A DNA stretch of 64,000 nucleotides from Thiomicrorhabdus heinhorstiae (GCF_013391765.2 NZ_JACBGI020000003.1:1-64000); one strand, 5' to 3'; counted from the stretch's first letter, positions 49,507 to 58,970 are shown. Numbers and translations are program-made. Notes: a model not told the origin generated them from the letters alone.

Positions 49507-50315
49507 TGAGCCCGACACAAACCATTTTCCCAAGTCACCCGCCGCTCAGTGTCAAGCAGCTGAGCATGCGTTATCACCACAAACCGGTACTGACCGATGT
49601 CAGCTTCAGTATCCCCGAAGGCAAAACCATTGCCATCGTCGGCCCAAATGGTGCCGGTAAGTCATCCTTGCTGAAAGGCATTATGGGACTGGAGAGCATT
49701 ATCGAGGGCGAGGTGAAATTCTTCGGTGAGGATTTAAACCGAAAACGTCTGGCGACCGCTTATGTACCGCAACGAGAAGAGATTGACTGGGACTTTCCAA
49801 TCAACGTAATGGACGTGGTTTTAATGGGCCGTCACGGCCATCTTTCCTTGTGGAAACGACCAAGCCGCATCGATCGAGATATTGCCGAACAGGCTCTTAA
49901 AGACCTCAACATGTGGGAGTTCCGAGACCGCCAGATCAGTCAACTATCCGGCGGCCAGCAGCAACGGGTCTTTTTGGCACGAGCTCTGGCGCAGCAGGCG
50001 AATTTATATCTGATGGACGAGCCCTTTGCCGGAGTCGACGTCGCTACCGAAAAAGCGATTATCGAACTGTTTTCGCAACTTAAACAACGCGGTAAAACTA
50101 TTGTCTGCGTCCATCACGACTTAAACACCGTCGGCGAATACTTCGACTGGATCGTATTTATCAATGCTCGCCTGGTGGCCGCCGGCCCGGTTGAAGAAGT
50201 CCTCACTCCGGAAAATCTTGCTAAAACCTACGGCGGACGCCTGTCTCTGCTAAACGACCTGACCGAACAGCTTTACCGCTCCAAAGTCAATAAAATCCAC
50301 GATGAGGGCGCCTGA
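49506..50315 (+). CDS. troB: Metal ABC transporter ATP-binding protein
   Basis: Cytoplasmic ATPase for the TroA system. 269 residues. Walker A GPNGAGKS (46-53), signature LSGGQQQR (about 142-149), Walker B LYLMDEP and the switch His in VCVHHDLNT are intact. The sequence is ManB/TroB-like. Two bases separate it from the TroC-DtxR gene. Confidence 0.94.
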   Translation: MSPTQTIFPSHPPLSVKQLSMRYHHKPVLTDVSFSIPEGKTIAIVGPNGAGKSSLLKGIMGLESIIEGEVKFFGEDLNRKRLATAYVPQREEIDWDFPINVMDVVLMGRHGHLSLWKRPSRIDRDIAEQALKDLNMWEFRDRQISQLSGGQQQRVFLARALAQQANLYLMDEPFAGVDVATEKAIIELFSQLKQRGKTIVCVHHDLNTVGEYFDWIVFINARLVAAGPVEEVLTPENLAKTYGGRLSLLNDLTEQLYRSKVNKIHDEGA

Positions 50316-50317
50316 TA

Positions 50318-51658
50318 GTGGAAGCCTGGAATCTAACCCACTCGGTCAGCATGTGGGACAATCTGGCAGCCTTTTGGCGTTTCGAAGACATTAACGCTCT
50401 ATGGGTTCTGAGCGGCAGTATCCTGTTAGGCATGAGCGCTTCGGTTATCGGCGCTTTCGCCTTTTTAAGAAAGCGTTCTCTGATCGGTGACGCTCTGGCA
50501 CATGCCGCACTGCCCGGCGTTATGATGGCCTTTTTACTGTTTCAATCACGCGACCCGGTCGTGATTTTTTTCGGCGCTCTGCTGAGCAGTTTCGTCGGTT
50601 TTTTCATTATCGACTGGCTGCCGAAAAACACCAAAATCAAACCGGATGCCGCTTTGGCGATCACGCTGTCGTTCTTCTTTGCACTCGGCCTGATGCTGCT
50701 GTCGTATATTCAAGGCGCAGAACTGGAAAATAAAAGCGGGCTGGACAAAATCCTCTTCGGTCAGGCGGCTGCTATGACCGAAAGCGATATTCACCTGCTC
50801 GCCTATGTCTCCTTGTTTATTCTGATAACGGTCGCCCTCTTCTTCCAGAAATTCCGCCTGATTGCTTTCAACCGTATCTATGCCCAGAGTCTGGGAATTT
50901 CAGTCAAGAGCTATGAACTCCTGCTGGCGCTGCTGATCGTGATGTCGGTTGTCGTCGGCTTACAACTGGTCGGAGTGGTCCTGATGGCTGCCGTCCTCCT
51001 GACACCGATCGCCGCTACCCGCTACTGGAGTAATCAGCTAACGCCGATGCTACTTCTGGCGAGTACTATCGGCGCCTTAAGCGCTCTGATCAGCACTCAG
51101 GTATCCTATCTGGCACCGGCAATGCCGACCGGGCCCTGGATGGTGGTTTCGCTTTCACTGCTGTTTATGATTTCGTTGTTTTTCGGCACCAATAAAGGCC
51201 TGCTTAAACGCTGGCTGGAAACCCGCGCTCTTCGCAAACGCGTTGCCGAAGAAAATATTCTGCGTACCTTCTATAAACTCAGCGAACGCCAGCAGGAACG
51301 CGAGAGCTTCAGCATGGCCGACGTTCAGGGAATGCGCAATATGCAGGCTTCGCAATTACACGCCACGCTGGATCAAATGCTGCGTAAAGGTCTGATCCTG
51401 TCACAATCGGGCGGCTACCGTTTAAGCGAAAGCGGCATGCAACAGGCCAGCCAACTGACTCGCCGCCACCGTTTATGGGAAAACTACCTGATGCAACAGG
51501 CGGAATTGAGTCCGGATATGGTCCACCAGCAGGCGGAACGCATGGAGCATATTCTGACTGCTGACGAAGAGACAAAACTGCAAGCCGAACTGAATTCCAG
51601 CCACGCCGACCCGCACGGTCAACCGATTCCGCAAGGCAAAGGAGAGCGCCATGATTAA
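50318..51658 (+). CDS. TroC-type permease fused to a C-terminal DtxR/MntR-type metalloregulator
   Basis: 446 residues. Residues 1 to about 295 form an ABC-3 permease (about eight helices; LRKRSLIGDALAHAALPGV at 50-68 is the family loop). Residues about 305-446 carry a full DtxR repressor: an HTH (about 315-378), then a dimerisation domain with metal ligands His384, Glu388, His403, Glu407, Glu410 and His411, and a DPHGQPIP turn. These positions line up with DtxR His79, Glu83, His98, Cys102, Glu105, His106, with Glu at the Cys102 position as in MntR. Translation starts at GTG. The fusion parallels chlamydial YtgCR, where proteolysis frees the repressor. Whether that happens here is unknown. Confidence 0.9.
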   Translation: MEAWNLTHSVSMWDNLAAFWRFEDINALWVLSGSILLGMSASVIGAFAFLRKRSLIGDALAHAALPGVMMAFLLFQSRDPVVIFFGALLSSFVGFFIIDWLPKNTKIKPDAALAITLSFFFALGLMLLSYIQGAELENKSGLDKILFGQAAAMTESDIHLLAYVSLFILITVALFFQKFRLIAFNRIYAQSLGISVKSYELLLALLIVMSVVVGLQLVGVVLMAAVLLTPIAATRYWSNQLTPMLLLASTIGALSALISTQVSYLAPAMPTGPWMVVSLSLLFMISLFFGTNKGLLKRWLETRALRKRVAEENILRTFYKLSERQQERESFSMADVQGMRNMQASQLHATLDQMLRKGLILSQSGGYRLSESGMQQASQLTRRHRLWENYLMQQAELSPDMVHQQAERMEHILTADEETKLQAELNSSHADPHGQPIPQGKGERHD

Positions 51659-52562
51659 CGATCTTTGGATTCTCGCCACAGCGTCACTGGTCGCCGCCGC
51701 CTGCTCGATGGTCGGGGTCTTTCTGATTCTGAGACGTCAGGCTCTGCTCGGCGACGCCATCAGTCATTCGGTTCTGCTCGGTATCGTTCTGGCCTATCTG
51801 CTTTCCGGTTCGCGCGATCTGTTTGTCATGCTATTCGGCGCGGTCGCCATCGGTCTGGTAACGGCCTGGTTGAGCGATACGCTGCATCGCTTCGGACGTA
51901 TCCAGGCGGATGCCAGTATCGGCATTATCTTCACCCTGTTTTTTGCTCTCGGGGTAATACTGGTTTCATTGTTTGCAGGACAGATCGACCTGGATCAGGA
52001 GTGCGTACTCTACGGCGAGATCGCATTCGTGCCTTTCGACACCATCTATTTAGGAGGCATGGAAAATGGCGTTGAAATCGGCCCGCGCGCTTTCTGGACA
52101 ATTCTGGTTGTTTTTGCAATCGTGTTGATCAGCATCCTACTGGCCTTCCAACGTCTGCAAACGGTTTCTTTTCATCCAAGTCTAGCGGCTTCCTTAGGAA
52201 TCAACATCCTGTTTTGGCACTACTTTCTGATGACGCTGGTTTCGATGACGACTGTCGCTTCGTTTGACGCCGTCGGCGCCATACTGGTAGTCGCTCTTCT
52301 GGTTATACCGGCCAGTAGCGCCTACCTGCTTGCCAAATCTTTGAAAGGCATGCTGTGGATCGCTTTTGCCTATTCGCAAGTCGCCGTTGTGGTCGGTTAT
52401 GCCGTATCTTATCAACTCGACAGTTCGATTTCGGCATCGATTGCGGTTGCCGCCGGCATTTTGCTTGCTCTAACCATAGCCATACAGCTGCTTAACAAGC
52501 GCTACCGTCAAAAACAGCCCGCAAAACAGTTCGCGCCGGAACAGGCGTCGTCGAACGCTTAA
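51651..52562 (+). CDS. troD: Metal ABC transporter permease
   Basis: Second ABC-3 permease of the operon, 303 residues with eight or nine helices and the conserved LRRQALLGDAISHSVLLG loop (about 27-44). It lacks a regulatory tail, in contrast to its partner. It overlaps the TroC-DtxR gene by eight bases. The gene is convergent with the Bfd-like gene and overlaps it by four bases. Confidence 0.93.
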   Translation: MINDLWILATASLVAAACSMVGVFLILRRQALLGDAISHSVLLGIVLAYLLSGSRDLFVMLFGAVAIGLVTAWLSDTLHRFGRIQADASIGIIFTLFFALGVILVSLFAGQIDLDQECVLYGEIAFVPFDTIYLGGMENGVEIGPRAFWTILVVFAIVLISILLAFQRLQTVSFHPSLAASLGINILFWHYFLMTLVSMTTVASFDAVGAILVVALLVIPASSAYLLAKSLKGMLWIAFAYSQVAVVVGYAVSYQLDSSISASIAVAAGILLALTIAIQLLNKRYRQKQPAKQFAPEQASSNA

Positions 52563-52807
52563 GGTTGCTGAAAAATGCCCGGTTTCAACCGGTAGCATTC
52601 GGTGATACCCTGTAATTTACTCAAGCAACCGCCGCATCCGGTCGATGCGCCGGTTGCCAATTGCAAGGTTTCCACCCCTACCTGCTGCGGGTTTTGCGGA
52701 AGCGATTTCAATAACTGATCAAGATAGACATGATGACAGGTACAGATCAACGGGTTTTCCTCGATCAACATCTGCACATAAGTTTCCTGACATAGATGTA
52801 AATTCAT
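52559..52807 (-). CDS. Bfd-like [2Fe-2S] ferredoxin
   Basis: 82 residues, similar to bacterioferritin-associated ferredoxin and to the BFD-like domain. Ligands Cys22-x-Cys24 and Cys58-x2-Cys61 are in the required positions, with the His-His-Val after the first pair. Bfd proteins help release iron from bacterioferritin; no bacterioferritin gene is in the window. The protein has about 20 extra N-terminal residues and a longer C-terminal end than classic Bfd. It is transcribed toward the metal-transporter operon, just after the RND gene on the minus strand, 10 bp away from it. Confidence 0.82.
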   Translation of the reverse strand: MNLHLCQETYVQMLIEENPLICTCHHVYLDQLLKSLPQNPQQVGVETLQLATGASTGCGGCLSKLQGITECYRLKPGIFQQP

Positions 52808-52816
52808 GCAACCTGT

Positions 52817-55800
52817 TTATTTCTTTAGGGCCAGCAGACAGGGCGTCACGATCAGCGTCAACAAAGTGGAGAAAGTCAGGCCTCCGACAATCGCACTGGA
52901 AAGCTGAACCCACCATTGCGAGGAAGGCGCGCCGAAAGTAATACTCTGACCGATAATATCGATGTTCATTGCCAGCACCATCGGCATCAAACCGAGAATC
53001 GTGGTGGTGGTGGTCAAAAGCACCGGACGCATACGCTGTGCCAAAGTCAGCTGTATCGCTTCAATCTTCTCCAACCCTTCATTGCGATATTGATTATAAG
53101 TATCGATCAGCACGATATTGTTATTGACCACGATACCGGCGAGAGCGATGATCCCGATCCCGACCATAACTACACCAAAAGGATTTTGCGTTACCAGCAG
53201 ACCGAGCAGCACACCGGCTGTGGAAAAAACAACCGCGGTCAGAATCACTCCGGCTTGATAGAAACTGTTGAATTGCGTTACCAGAATAACCACAATCAGG
53301 AAAATCGCGCCGATAAAAGCTTTGATCAAAAAGTCGGCGGCTTCCTGCTGATCTTCGTCCTGTCCTTTAAAACGAATTTTCACCGCCGCATGCAACGGTT
53401 TGGCTGCCAACGACTGCTTCAACAGATTCAGCTGCTGATCGACCTGCAGGTTTGGCAAGACATCCGCCTGAACGCTCATCACTCTTTCTCCGTTCACCCT
53501 CTCGATCAAAGAGGTTTTCTGACGAGGATGAAATTCGGCAAAATTCGATAACGGAACCGGGCCATAAGCGGTCGGCACTTTCAAATTCATCATCTGTTCC
53601 AGATTGCGTTCCGGTTCGGGAAAACGCAAACGAATATCCAACTCTTCTTCGGCATCGTCCGGCTGATAGGAAGCAATCTTAATTCCCGATGTCAGCATCT
53701 GTACCGTGTTACCGAGAGTGGCGATATCGACCTGATAGCGTGCCGCCTGTTCGCGGTCAACCTGCAGATGCCACTCTATGCCTGGTATCGGACGTGAATC
53801 TTCAATATCGATAAAACCGTCGATCTCGGCCATTCTCTGTCGCACTTCCTGCACTCCTTCTTTCAGGACGGAAAAATCCGCTGCCGACAGCTCAATCTGA
53901 ATGGGTTTACCGCTTGAAGGGCCGTTATCCTGTTTGCGCACCTGAATTTGCAACCCGGGCATCATGGCAAGTTTTTGCCGGATATTTTGAATAACCTGAT
54001 CGGCCGGCGGACGCATCTGCCAGTCACGCAGCTCCAGCTGGATAATCCCGATCAAATCCACCGGGACATTTTGCAATTGACTGGTGTCGTTATAGGTTTT
54101 GGCATACAGCGTCTTATACACCGGCATATCGAGAATTGCCGCCTCCACTCTTTTAACCAGCGCATCCTTCTCGTAAACCGACAAGTCTCCCCTCGCCTGA
54201 ACCTGCACCTGAATAAAGTCCGGCTCCACTTCCGGGAAAAACTCGACGCCCTTACCGAATTGAGCATAAGCGACATAAGCGGCCGCCATCAACAAACCGC
54301 TGACCAGCAAAACTCTTCGCGGATAAAACAACAAAGGAGTAATCAGCTTGATATAACGCTGAGTCCAGCGGCCGTTGCCCCCAGGATTCTCACCTTTCGG
54401 CTCAATCGGATCGGGAGATTTTTCGGTTTTGCCTGATACGACCGAACCGAGAACAGGAATAAAGATCAGCGCCATAAACAGCGACGCCAAAAGTGTCAGG
54501 ATGACGGTAATCGGTAAAAACTTCATAAATTCTCCAACCACGCCTGGCCAGAAAATCAACGGAAAGAAAACGCTCAGCGTCGTCGCTGTCGAAGCAATAA
54601 TCGGCCATGCCATGCGCTTTGATCCGAACAGATATGCGGCTTTAGGCTCCATCCCTTCCGCCATTTTGCGCTGCGCCAGTTCGACCGTGACAATCGCCCC
54701 GTCCACCAGCATTCCCACCGATAAAATCAGACTGAACAAAACGATAATGTTCAGGGTATAGCCCATGGTCTGTAACGCTAAAATCCCGGTTAAAAAGGCC
54801 CCCGGGATGGCCAGACCGACCAAGATAGCCGGTTTTACTCCCAGAGCGGCGATCACGACCAGCATGACCAAGAAAATAGCGGTGATCACGTTATTTTCCA
54901 AGTCACCCAACAGGCTTTTGATACTCTCCGACTGATCCTGCATAAAGTGCACGCTAAGTGCCGTCGGCCAATCTTTTTGCTGCTCGGCAACCACCTGCTT
55001 GACCTCATCGATGGTCGCAATGATATTGGCCCCGACGCGTTTAGTCACTTCCAATACCAGAGCCGGTTCGCCGCCGACTCGGGCAAACCCGTCCGGATCT
55101 TTGTAAGTGCGACGTACCTGCGCCAGATCCTTAAAAGTAACCACCGTTCCCTGATGGGTTTTGATCGGCAATTCCATGACATCCTGGATGTCTTCGATCA
55201 CTCCCGGAACCTTGAAAACCATACGTCCCGAACCGGTATCCATGGCACCCGCCGGCACCAGTTGGTTATTTCGGCTTAGGAACGATACGACTTCGTCGAA
55301 AGACAAGCGATAGGTTTCCAGCGTCTCAGGCTGGATAATCACTTCCATCATCTCTTCACGGTCTCCGCCGATTTCCACTTCCAGCACGCCGCTTAAAGAT
55401 TCGATTTCATCTTTCAAATCCTGTGCCTGTCGAACCAATTCACGCTCCGGAATCGGACCCGAAAGTGAAATAGAGATCACCGGAAAGAGTGCGACATTGA
55501 TTTCATTAACGGTTGGTTCAAGCGTTTCAGGAGGAAGATTCGCCTTCCCCAGGTCGACTTTTTCGCGAACATCAAGCAACGCCTGATCGATATCGGCTCC
55601 GGCGGAAAACTCCAGCAGAATCGAGGCATAATTCTCCGCTGCCACCGACTTCATTTCCTTTAAACCGTCCAGAGACTGCAGCTCTTTTTCCATCGGTTTG
55701 ATTAATAAGCGTTCGGCATCTTCCGGAGAGATTCCTTCGTGAATCATGGAAACATAGAACATCGGAATCGGTACATCCGGAGAGGACTCTTTCGGAATCG

Positions 55801-55891
55801 ACAGATAAGCGGAAATACCCGCCAGAATCAGCATGACAAAGGTGAGCAGAACCACTCGACTGCGATTAAATGCCGCATCAATCCAATTCAT
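52817..55891 (-). CDS. RND-family efflux transporter permease
   Basis: Inner-membrane proton-driven efflux pump, 1024 residues from the ATG at 55891 (MNWIDAAFNRSR...). Twelve helices and two large periplasmic loops fit the AcrB/CusA fold. The proton-relay motif reads GMLVDGAIVTVE, one Asp where AcrB has two, a pattern of many uncharacterised HAE-type pumps. Substrate unknown. It starts four bases after the adaptor stop. An upstream in-frame ATG would start inside the adaptor gene. No outer-membrane TolC partner is encoded nearby. Confidence 0.92.
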   Translation of the reverse strand: MNWIDAAFNRSRVVLLTFVMLILAGISAYLSIPKESSPDVPIPMFYVSMIHEGISPEDAERLLIKPMEKELQSLDGLKEMKSVAAENYASILLEFSAGADIDQALLDVREKVDLGKANLPPETLEPTVNEINVALFPVISISLSGPIPERELVRQAQDLKDEIESLSGVLEVEIGGDREEMMEVIIQPETLETYRLSFDEVVSFLSRNNQLVPAGAMDTGSGRMVFKVPGVIEDIQDVMELPIKTHQGTVVTFKDLAQVRRTYKDPDGFARVGGEPALVLEVTKRVGANIIATIDEVKQVVAEQQKDWPTALSVHFMQDQSESIKSLLGDLENNVITAIFLVMLVVIAALGVKPAILVGLAIPGAFLTGILALQTMGYTLNIIVLFSLILSVGMLVDGAIVTVELAQRKMAEGMEPKAAYLFGSKRMAWPIIASTATTLSVFFPLIFWPGVVGEFMKFLPITVILTLLASLFMALIFIPVLGSVVSGKTEKSPDPIEPKGENPGGNGRWTQRYIKLITPLLFYPRRVLLVSGLLMAAAYVAYAQFGKGVEFFPEVEPDFIQVQVQARGDLSVYEKDALVKRVEAAILDMPVYKTLYAKTYNDTSQLQNVPVDLIGIIQLELRDWQMRPPADQVIQNIRQKLAMMPGLQIQVRKQDNGPSSGKPIQIELSAADFSVLKEGVQEVRQRMAEIDGFIDIEDSRPIPGIEWHLQVDREQAARYQVDIATLGNTVQMLTSGIKIASYQPDDAEEELDIRLRFPEPERNLEQMMNLKVPTAYGPVPLSNFAEFHPRQKTSLIERVNGERVMSVQADVLPNLQVDQQLNLLKQSLAAKPLHAAVKIRFKGQDEDQQEAADFLIKAFIGAIFLIVVILVTQFNSFYQAGVILTAVVFSTAGVLLGLLVTQNPFGVVMVGIGIIALAGIVVNNNIVLIDTYNQYRNEGLEKIEAIQLTLAQRMRPVLLTTTTTILGLMPMVLAMNIDIIGQSITFGAPSSQWWVQLSSAIVGGLTFSTLLTLIVTPCLLALKK

Positions 55892-55895
55892 CCGT

Positions 55896-56948
55896 TCAAT
55901 TCCCCGGTGCCTTGACAATATTGACCTTTTGTCCGGCCTGAACAAATCCCTGACCGGTCACAATCAACTGCACCTGTTCCGGCAAGCCGGTAACGAAAAT
56001 TCCATCCTTTACTGCCTGAATCACATCTACCGGATAAAATTCGACCTGATTCATCTGATTGACGGTCTTAACCCCCATCACGCCTTTGTCATTAAGCGTT
56101 AACAACGCCGAAGAAATAAAATGCGCCTTAGCCTGCATTTTCGGGATTTCCGCAGTTACGCTGATACCGCTGGGAATGTCTTGCGTCCCTTGCAATAGAA
56201 TCTCAACCCTGAAGGTTTTGGTGTTTTCATCCGCTTTAGGCGAAATAAAGCGGATTTTGCCCGACAAGGTCTGGCCTGTCGCAAGACTGACCTTGGCTGG
56301 TGAATCCAGTTTCAGATAAGGAAATTCGGTTTGCGATACCGATACCGAAGCGACCATCGAGTGGGTATCGATCAATTCATACAGCGCATTGCCCTTAAAA
56401 ATGTAATCGCCGAGTTCCACTTTCTGCTCGGAAATGACCCCGCCGAAAGGCGCTCGAACCTCAAGTTGACCGATTTCCTGACGAAGAATGTTCTCTTCCG
56501 CTTTGGCGGCTTCGTAAGTGGCTAACAAGGCATCCAGACTCGTCTGGGCACTGAAACCTTTCTTTTTCAGATCGCGGGTAGCCTGGTATTTATTTTTTGT
56601 CTCCAGCGTTTTAGCCTCGGCCCGTTTCAATTTAACCGCTCGATCTTCGATACTCAGTTTTAAAAGCAGCTGCCCCTGCTCGACATGATCGCCTTCGATT
56701 TTATAAATCTTCAGCACCTTTCCATAGGTTTCCGCCAGCACCTGCGTTTCGCGAAAAGGCAAAAGATCGCCGTGCGCCTTGATATAACCGGTCACCGTCT
56801 GCGCTTTTGACAGCTGAGTTTCCACGGTGATTTCCAGAATCCTCTCAGGTTCCAAACTTTCGTTTCCATGGTTGTTCTGGTATCCCAATGCCATCCAGAC
56901 GATCAACAGTAATAATAAGCCGACCGCTAAAGAAAAAGAGTGTTTCAT
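55896..56948 (-). CDS. RND efflux membrane fusion protein (periplasmic adaptor)
   Basis: HlyD/AcrA-type adaptor, 350 residues. An N-terminal hydrophobic anchor (about 4-22, no lipobox) leads to a lipoyl half-motif near 65, a helical hairpin (about 95-150), the second lipoyl half around VRAPFGGVISEQKVELGD, and beta-barrel and membrane-proximal domains. It joins the RND permease to an outer-membrane channel. First gene of the pump operon. Confidence 0.92.
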   Translation of the reverse strand: MKHSFSLAVGLLLLLIVWMALGYQNNHGNESLEPERILEITVETQLSKAQTVTGYIKAHGDLLPFRETQVLAETYGKVLKIYKIEGDHVEQGQLLLKLSIEDRAVKLKRAEAKTLETKNKYQATRDLKKKGFSAQTSLDALLATYEAAKAEENILRQEIGQLEVRAPFGGVISEQKVELGDYIFKGNALYELIDTHSMVASVSVSQTEFPYLKLDSPAKVSLATGQTLSGKIRFISPKADENTKTFRVEILLQGTQDIPSGISVTAEIPKMQAKAHFISSALLTLNDKGVMGVKTVNQMNQVEFYPVDVIQAVKDGIFVTGLPEQVQLIVTGQGFVQAGQKVNIVKAPGN

Positions 56949-57022
56949 AATCCAAGTCCGTTTATATAAACGCTGCTATCAGAATAAGGAGTTCACAGGC
57001 TGTTCGCAAATCAAAAAGGCAT

Positions 57023-57059
57023 AAAAAAACCCTCGTAGCGACACTACGAAGGTTTTTTT
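57023..57059. terminator. Bidirectional-looking terminator after the SulP gene
   Basis: AACC-x-TCGTAG pairs with CTACGA-x-GGTT (one mismatch) around a 5-base loop. Both sides are flanked by seven A or seven T, so on the minus strand it terminates the SulP transcript, 25 bp after its stop. Confidence 0.9.
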
Positions 57060-57084
57060 GTTTTGCATCAACTTTTAGTGCTTA

Positions 57085-58686
57085 TCAGTCGGCGTCAACC
57101 GGCGTAGATTTCCGTCCGCTGATTGAAACATGATAGTGCGGATCTTCCGAAACGTTCACCTCAACCAGAGCTTTAGCATCCTGCAATAACGTCTGGCACT
57201 CCGGACTCAAATGCTTCAATACCAGCTTTTTACCCAAGGCTTTATATTTCTTGGTCAGACTATCAATCGCTTCAATACCGGTATGGTCGTAAACTCGCGA
57301 ATACATAAAATCAATCTGCACGCAGTTCGGATCGTTCTTCGCATCGAAATTGTCCAGGAAATTTTTGGCAGAAGCGAAGAACAAGGGGCCTTGAACCCGG
57401 TAGGTTTTCACCGTACGACCGTCAATCTCTTCGAGTGTCGAATCGAGCATAATGCGTTGCGCATGCTGCCAGGCAAAAACCAGCGCCGCTACGACGATAC
57501 CGGCAATGACCGCTACCGCCAGATCGAAAATCACCGTCAAGGCGGTCACCAAAATCATGACGAAAGCATCCGCTTTGGTCATCCCGCGCATAATGTTCCA
57601 GCTCGACCAGTTGAAGGTTGCAATAACCACAAAGAACATCAAGCCGACTAAAGCGCCGATCGGCACCATTTCAATCAACGGCGAGGCGATCAAAACAATA
57701 ATCAGCAAACCGGTTGCAGCAGCAATCCCCGACAAGCGTCCTGTACCGCCGGATTTTACGTTAATCATCGACTGTCCGATCAAAGCGCAACCGCCCATAG
57801 TCCCGAAAGAGCCTGCGACGCAGTTGGCCGAACCAAGAGCGATACATTCTTTATTGGCACGCCCGCGGGTTTCAGTAATATCGTCGATCAAAGTCATGGT
57901 CAGCAAGGATTCAACCGAACCGATTATGGTCAGAATCACTGCATACGGTAAAACAACCCATAAGGTCTGCAAAGACCAGAAGCCTTCCGGCAAATTGGTA
58001 AACCAGCTCATTCCTTGGAAGCCGCCTTCCGTGCCATCACCGTAAATCAGAGATTCCAGCGTGCCGGATACGGCGGCGCGATCACCGACGGTAACCGCAT
58101 TGATATCCAGCAGAATCACCGCCGCAGAAACGACAACAATCGCGGCCAAAGCGGAAGGAACCGCTTTAGTCAAACGTGGCAACAGATAGATAATCGCCAT
58201 GGTTGCGGCAATAATCGCGATCATGGAATTCAGACTGGCACCGGTCAACCAGTCGCCGTTTGCGTCTTTGAACTGGGTAAACTGCGCAATCATAATAATC
58301 AGGGCCAGACCGTTCACAAAGCCGAGCATTACCGAACTCGGCACCATACGGATAAAGCGCCCCCATTTCATCACCCCGATAATAATCTGGAAGACACCCA
58401 TCATTATGACCGCCAGGAAAAGATAGGAAGCACCGTGTTCCATCACCAGATGCATCATCACGACAGCCAGGGAACCGGCGGCGGCGGTAATCATTCCCGG
58501 GCGTCCGCCGAAAATCGCAGTAATCATCCCGACGATAATCGCCGCATACAAACCGACCAGCGGATGCACTCCGGCAACAAAGGCAAAAGCGACCGCTTCC
58601 GGCACTAACGCTAGAGCAACCGTAATACCGGAAAGCGTATCGTTTTTATAGGTTCGCCAATCGAACGGCTGACTGGATGAATTCAT
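57085..58686 (-). CDS. SulP-family anion permease with STAS domain
   Basis: 533 residues, with about 12 membrane segments (about 15-400) followed by a STAS domain (about 430-530). The family start is LSGITVALALVPEAVAFAFVAG. SulP members carry sulfate, bicarbonate, nitrate or carboxylates. In the suspected sulfur-oxidising relatives, SulP proteins have been linked to dissolved inorganic carbon uptake, so bicarbonate is a reasonable inference, not shown by the sequence. It is divergent from the 44-residue membrane protein. Confidence 0.9.
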   Translation of the reverse strand: MNSSSQPFDWRTYKNDTLSGITVALALVPEAVAFAFVAGVHPLVGLYAAIIVGMITAIFGGRPGMITAAAGSLAVVMMHLVMEHGASYLFLAVIMMGVFQIIIGVMKWGRFIRMVPSSVMLGFVNGLALIIMIAQFTQFKDANGDWLTGASLNSMIAIIAATMAIIYLLPRLTKAVPSALAAIVVVSAAVILLDINAVTVGDRAAVSGTLESLIYGDGTEGGFQGMSWFTNLPEGFWSLQTLWVVLPYAVILTIIGSVESLLTMTLIDDITETRGRANKECIALGSANCVAGSFGTMGGCALIGQSMINVKSGGTGRLSGIAAATGLLIIVLIASPLIEMVPIGALVGLMFFVVIATFNWSSWNIMRGMTKADAFVMILVTALTVIFDLAVAVIAGIVVAALVFAWQHAQRIMLDSTLEEIDGRTVKTYRVQGPLFFASAKNFLDNFDAKNDPNCVQIDFMYSRVYDHTGIEAIDSLTKKYKALGKKLVLKHLSPECQTLLQDAKALVEVNVSEDPHYHVSISGRKSTPVDAD

Positions 58687-58818
58687 TCGGACTCCTCAAT
58701 TTCAAAGCTAAAGTGCTGCAAATTCTAACAAAAAGCCGCTAGAATTACCGGACATTCAAAAACTTAGCCCAAACTTTTCGACAAAAATCGGAACAGAAAA
58801 GAAGAAAAAGGAAATTCC

Positions 58819-58953
58819 ATGTGGATTGAACACATCGGCACTATCGGTATGGTAGCAGTCGTCGTACTGGTCATTGCCCACTTCGCGGTACACTTTTACT
58901 TTAAAGCCAAAAAGCGCAAACAGAATTCGAAGCAGAACAAACAGAAAATTTGA
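58819..58953 (+). CDS. 44-residue single-span membrane protein
   Basis: A short reading frame on the plus strand with an AAGGAA ribosome site 5 bases before its ATG. The protein is one hydrophobic helix (about 8-27) followed by a Lys/Arg/Gln-rich tail, N-out/C-in by the positive-inside rule. It lies in the gap divergent from SulP and convergent with ppnP. Not matched to a known family by eye; the typical small membrane protein layout supports a real gene. Confidence 0.6.
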   Translation: MWIEHIGTIGMVAVVVLVIAHFAVHFYFKAKKRKQNSKQNKQKI

Positions 58954-58970
58954 AATACGTCCCTGCAAAT

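Noticed and set aside
55892-55945. Eighteen-codon extension of the RND permease
   Set aside because: It would start inside the adaptor gene; the ATG at 55891 gives the normal N-terminus just before the first helix.
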